NCBI GenBank assembly: GCA_002339135.1
Contig: DDJR01000075.1
Coordinates: 1-30,455, forward strand
Direction: 5' to 3'
DNA length: 30,455 bases
DNA from: Flavobacteriales bacterium UBA2619
Lineage (GTDB): Bacteria; Bacteroidota; Bacteroidia; Flavobacteriales_D; Sanyastnellaceae
Made by a program: the position numbers and the translations under genes. The notes beneath the pieces are model-generated. The model searched no databases and had not been told where the DNA came from. It was given only the letters and a program-made list of their open reading frames with translations. Below, piece after piece: positions 30,040 through 30,455 of this stretch. How positions within the stretch are numbered: the stretch's first letter is position 1; each line of letters begins with the position of its first letter.

Positions 30040-30455
30040 ATGTCGAAAGGATTCCCAGAACGCGGCCCACTTAACCTTCCAGGTTTAACGAAAGAAACAC
30101 TGGATGTTTGGGAGCGCGAAAATACATTTCAGGCGAGCATAGATTCTCGCCCTGCAGACAACACATACGTTTTCTATGAAGGCCCACCATCAGCAAATGG
30201 CATGCCTGGCATTCACCATGTAATGGGTCGTGCAATTAAAGATATTTTCTGTCGGTATGCTACACTAAAAGGAAAGCGAGTAGAAAGAAAAGCAGGGTGG
30301 GACACTCACGGACTTCCTGTAGAGCTTGGGGTGGAAAAAGAACTGGGCATTACCAAAGAAGATATTGGCAAGAAGATTTCAGTTGAAGAGTATAACAATG
30401 CTTGCAGGACGGCTGTGATGAAATACACTGGAGTTTGGAATAGTCTAACAAAAAA
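30040..30455 (+). CDS. ileS: isoleucine--tRNA ligase, 5' part (partial at window edge)
   Basis: I translated 138 residues from the ATG at 30040, running off the window end. It begins MSKGFPERGPLNLPGLTKET and has the HIGH-type active site in GPPSANGMPGIHHVMGR at about 48-64, then DIFCRYATLKGKRVERKAGWDTHGLPVE, the IleRS-specific tract. PPSANGxPGIHHV is characteristic of IleRS and distinguishes it from ValRS and LeuRS. The gene is separated from pyk by 55 nt and has a promoter-like region of its own. The KMSKS loop and the editing domain lie outside the window. Confidence 0.95.
   Translation, partial: MSKGFPERGPLNLPGLTKETLDVWERENTFQASIDSRPADNTYVFYEGPPSANGMPGIHHVMGRAIKDIFCRYATLKGKRVERKAGWDTHGLPVELGVEKELGITKEDIGKKISVEEYNNACRTAVMKYTGVWNSLTK

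Overview
The window is a dense, chromosomal stretch of ordinary bacterial DNA, almost certainly from the Bacteroidota and most likely a marine member of the Flavobacteriales. Evidence: moderate-to-low GC; no clear Shine-Dalgarno sequences; promoters with the Bacteroidota -7 box TAnnTTTG; a RprY-type response regulator; the order acpP-fabF-rnc-(IPExxxVDY family)-pyk; a DUF349 repeat protein; a 'DCGG' cysteine-rich repeat lipoprotein; and a dockerin-like 'PDSDGSGSIEVVDLMGLL' loop. Genus cannot be decided from the sequence. There is no insertion sequence, integrase, CRISPR array or rRNA. No gene-free stretch exceeds 300 bases; the longest is about 117 nt (11468-11584).

Layout. 1-2269 (minus): histidine kinase, response regulator, then the 5' part of prs cut by the window edge. 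2371-5246 (plus): dnaG overlapping an MscS channel gene, convergent with recJ (5231-6952, minus). 7026-9048 (plus): two lipoproteins, one cysteine-rich and one OmpA-like with a long coiled coil. 9045-10490 (minus): an ALDH8-like aldehyde dehydrogenase. 10549-10622: tRNA-Gln with an apparently bidirectional terminator. 10670-12754: a divergent SDR reductase / GNAT-like acyltransferase pair that may serve sphingolipid synthesis. 12790-16693 (minus): leuS followed by a secreted protein joining a dockerin-like loop, a phage tail-fibre-like motif, eight 14-residue YadA-head-type repeats and a coiled coil. 16775-17479: a polysaccharide deacetylase. 17493-19211 (minus): five-repeat DUF349 protein. 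19266-22291 (plus): recX (non-ATG start), prfB without the usual frameshift, fumC. 22344-23544 (minus): a previously uncalled 43-residue lipoprotein and manC. 23584-25719 (plus): mlaE, mlaF and an iodotyrosine-deiodinase-like flavoprotein, tightly packed. 25806-29984 (plus): acpP, fabF, rnc, IPExxxVDY-like protein, pyk. 30040-end: start of ileS.

Most genes are housekeeping (replication priming, recombination/repair, translation, central carbon, fatty acid synthesis, envelope lipid transport). The parts most worth a second look are the tail-fibre/YadA-head mosaic protein, the deiodinase-like enzyme with an intact substrate-binding triad, the candidate ceramide pair, the DnaG zinc ribbon that has lost three of four ligands, the tiny cysteine-rich lipoprotein that decides the manC start, and a set of -7 boxes lying so close to start codons that several mRNAs should be leaderless. 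I did not find a convincing new multi-gene defence or mobile system.
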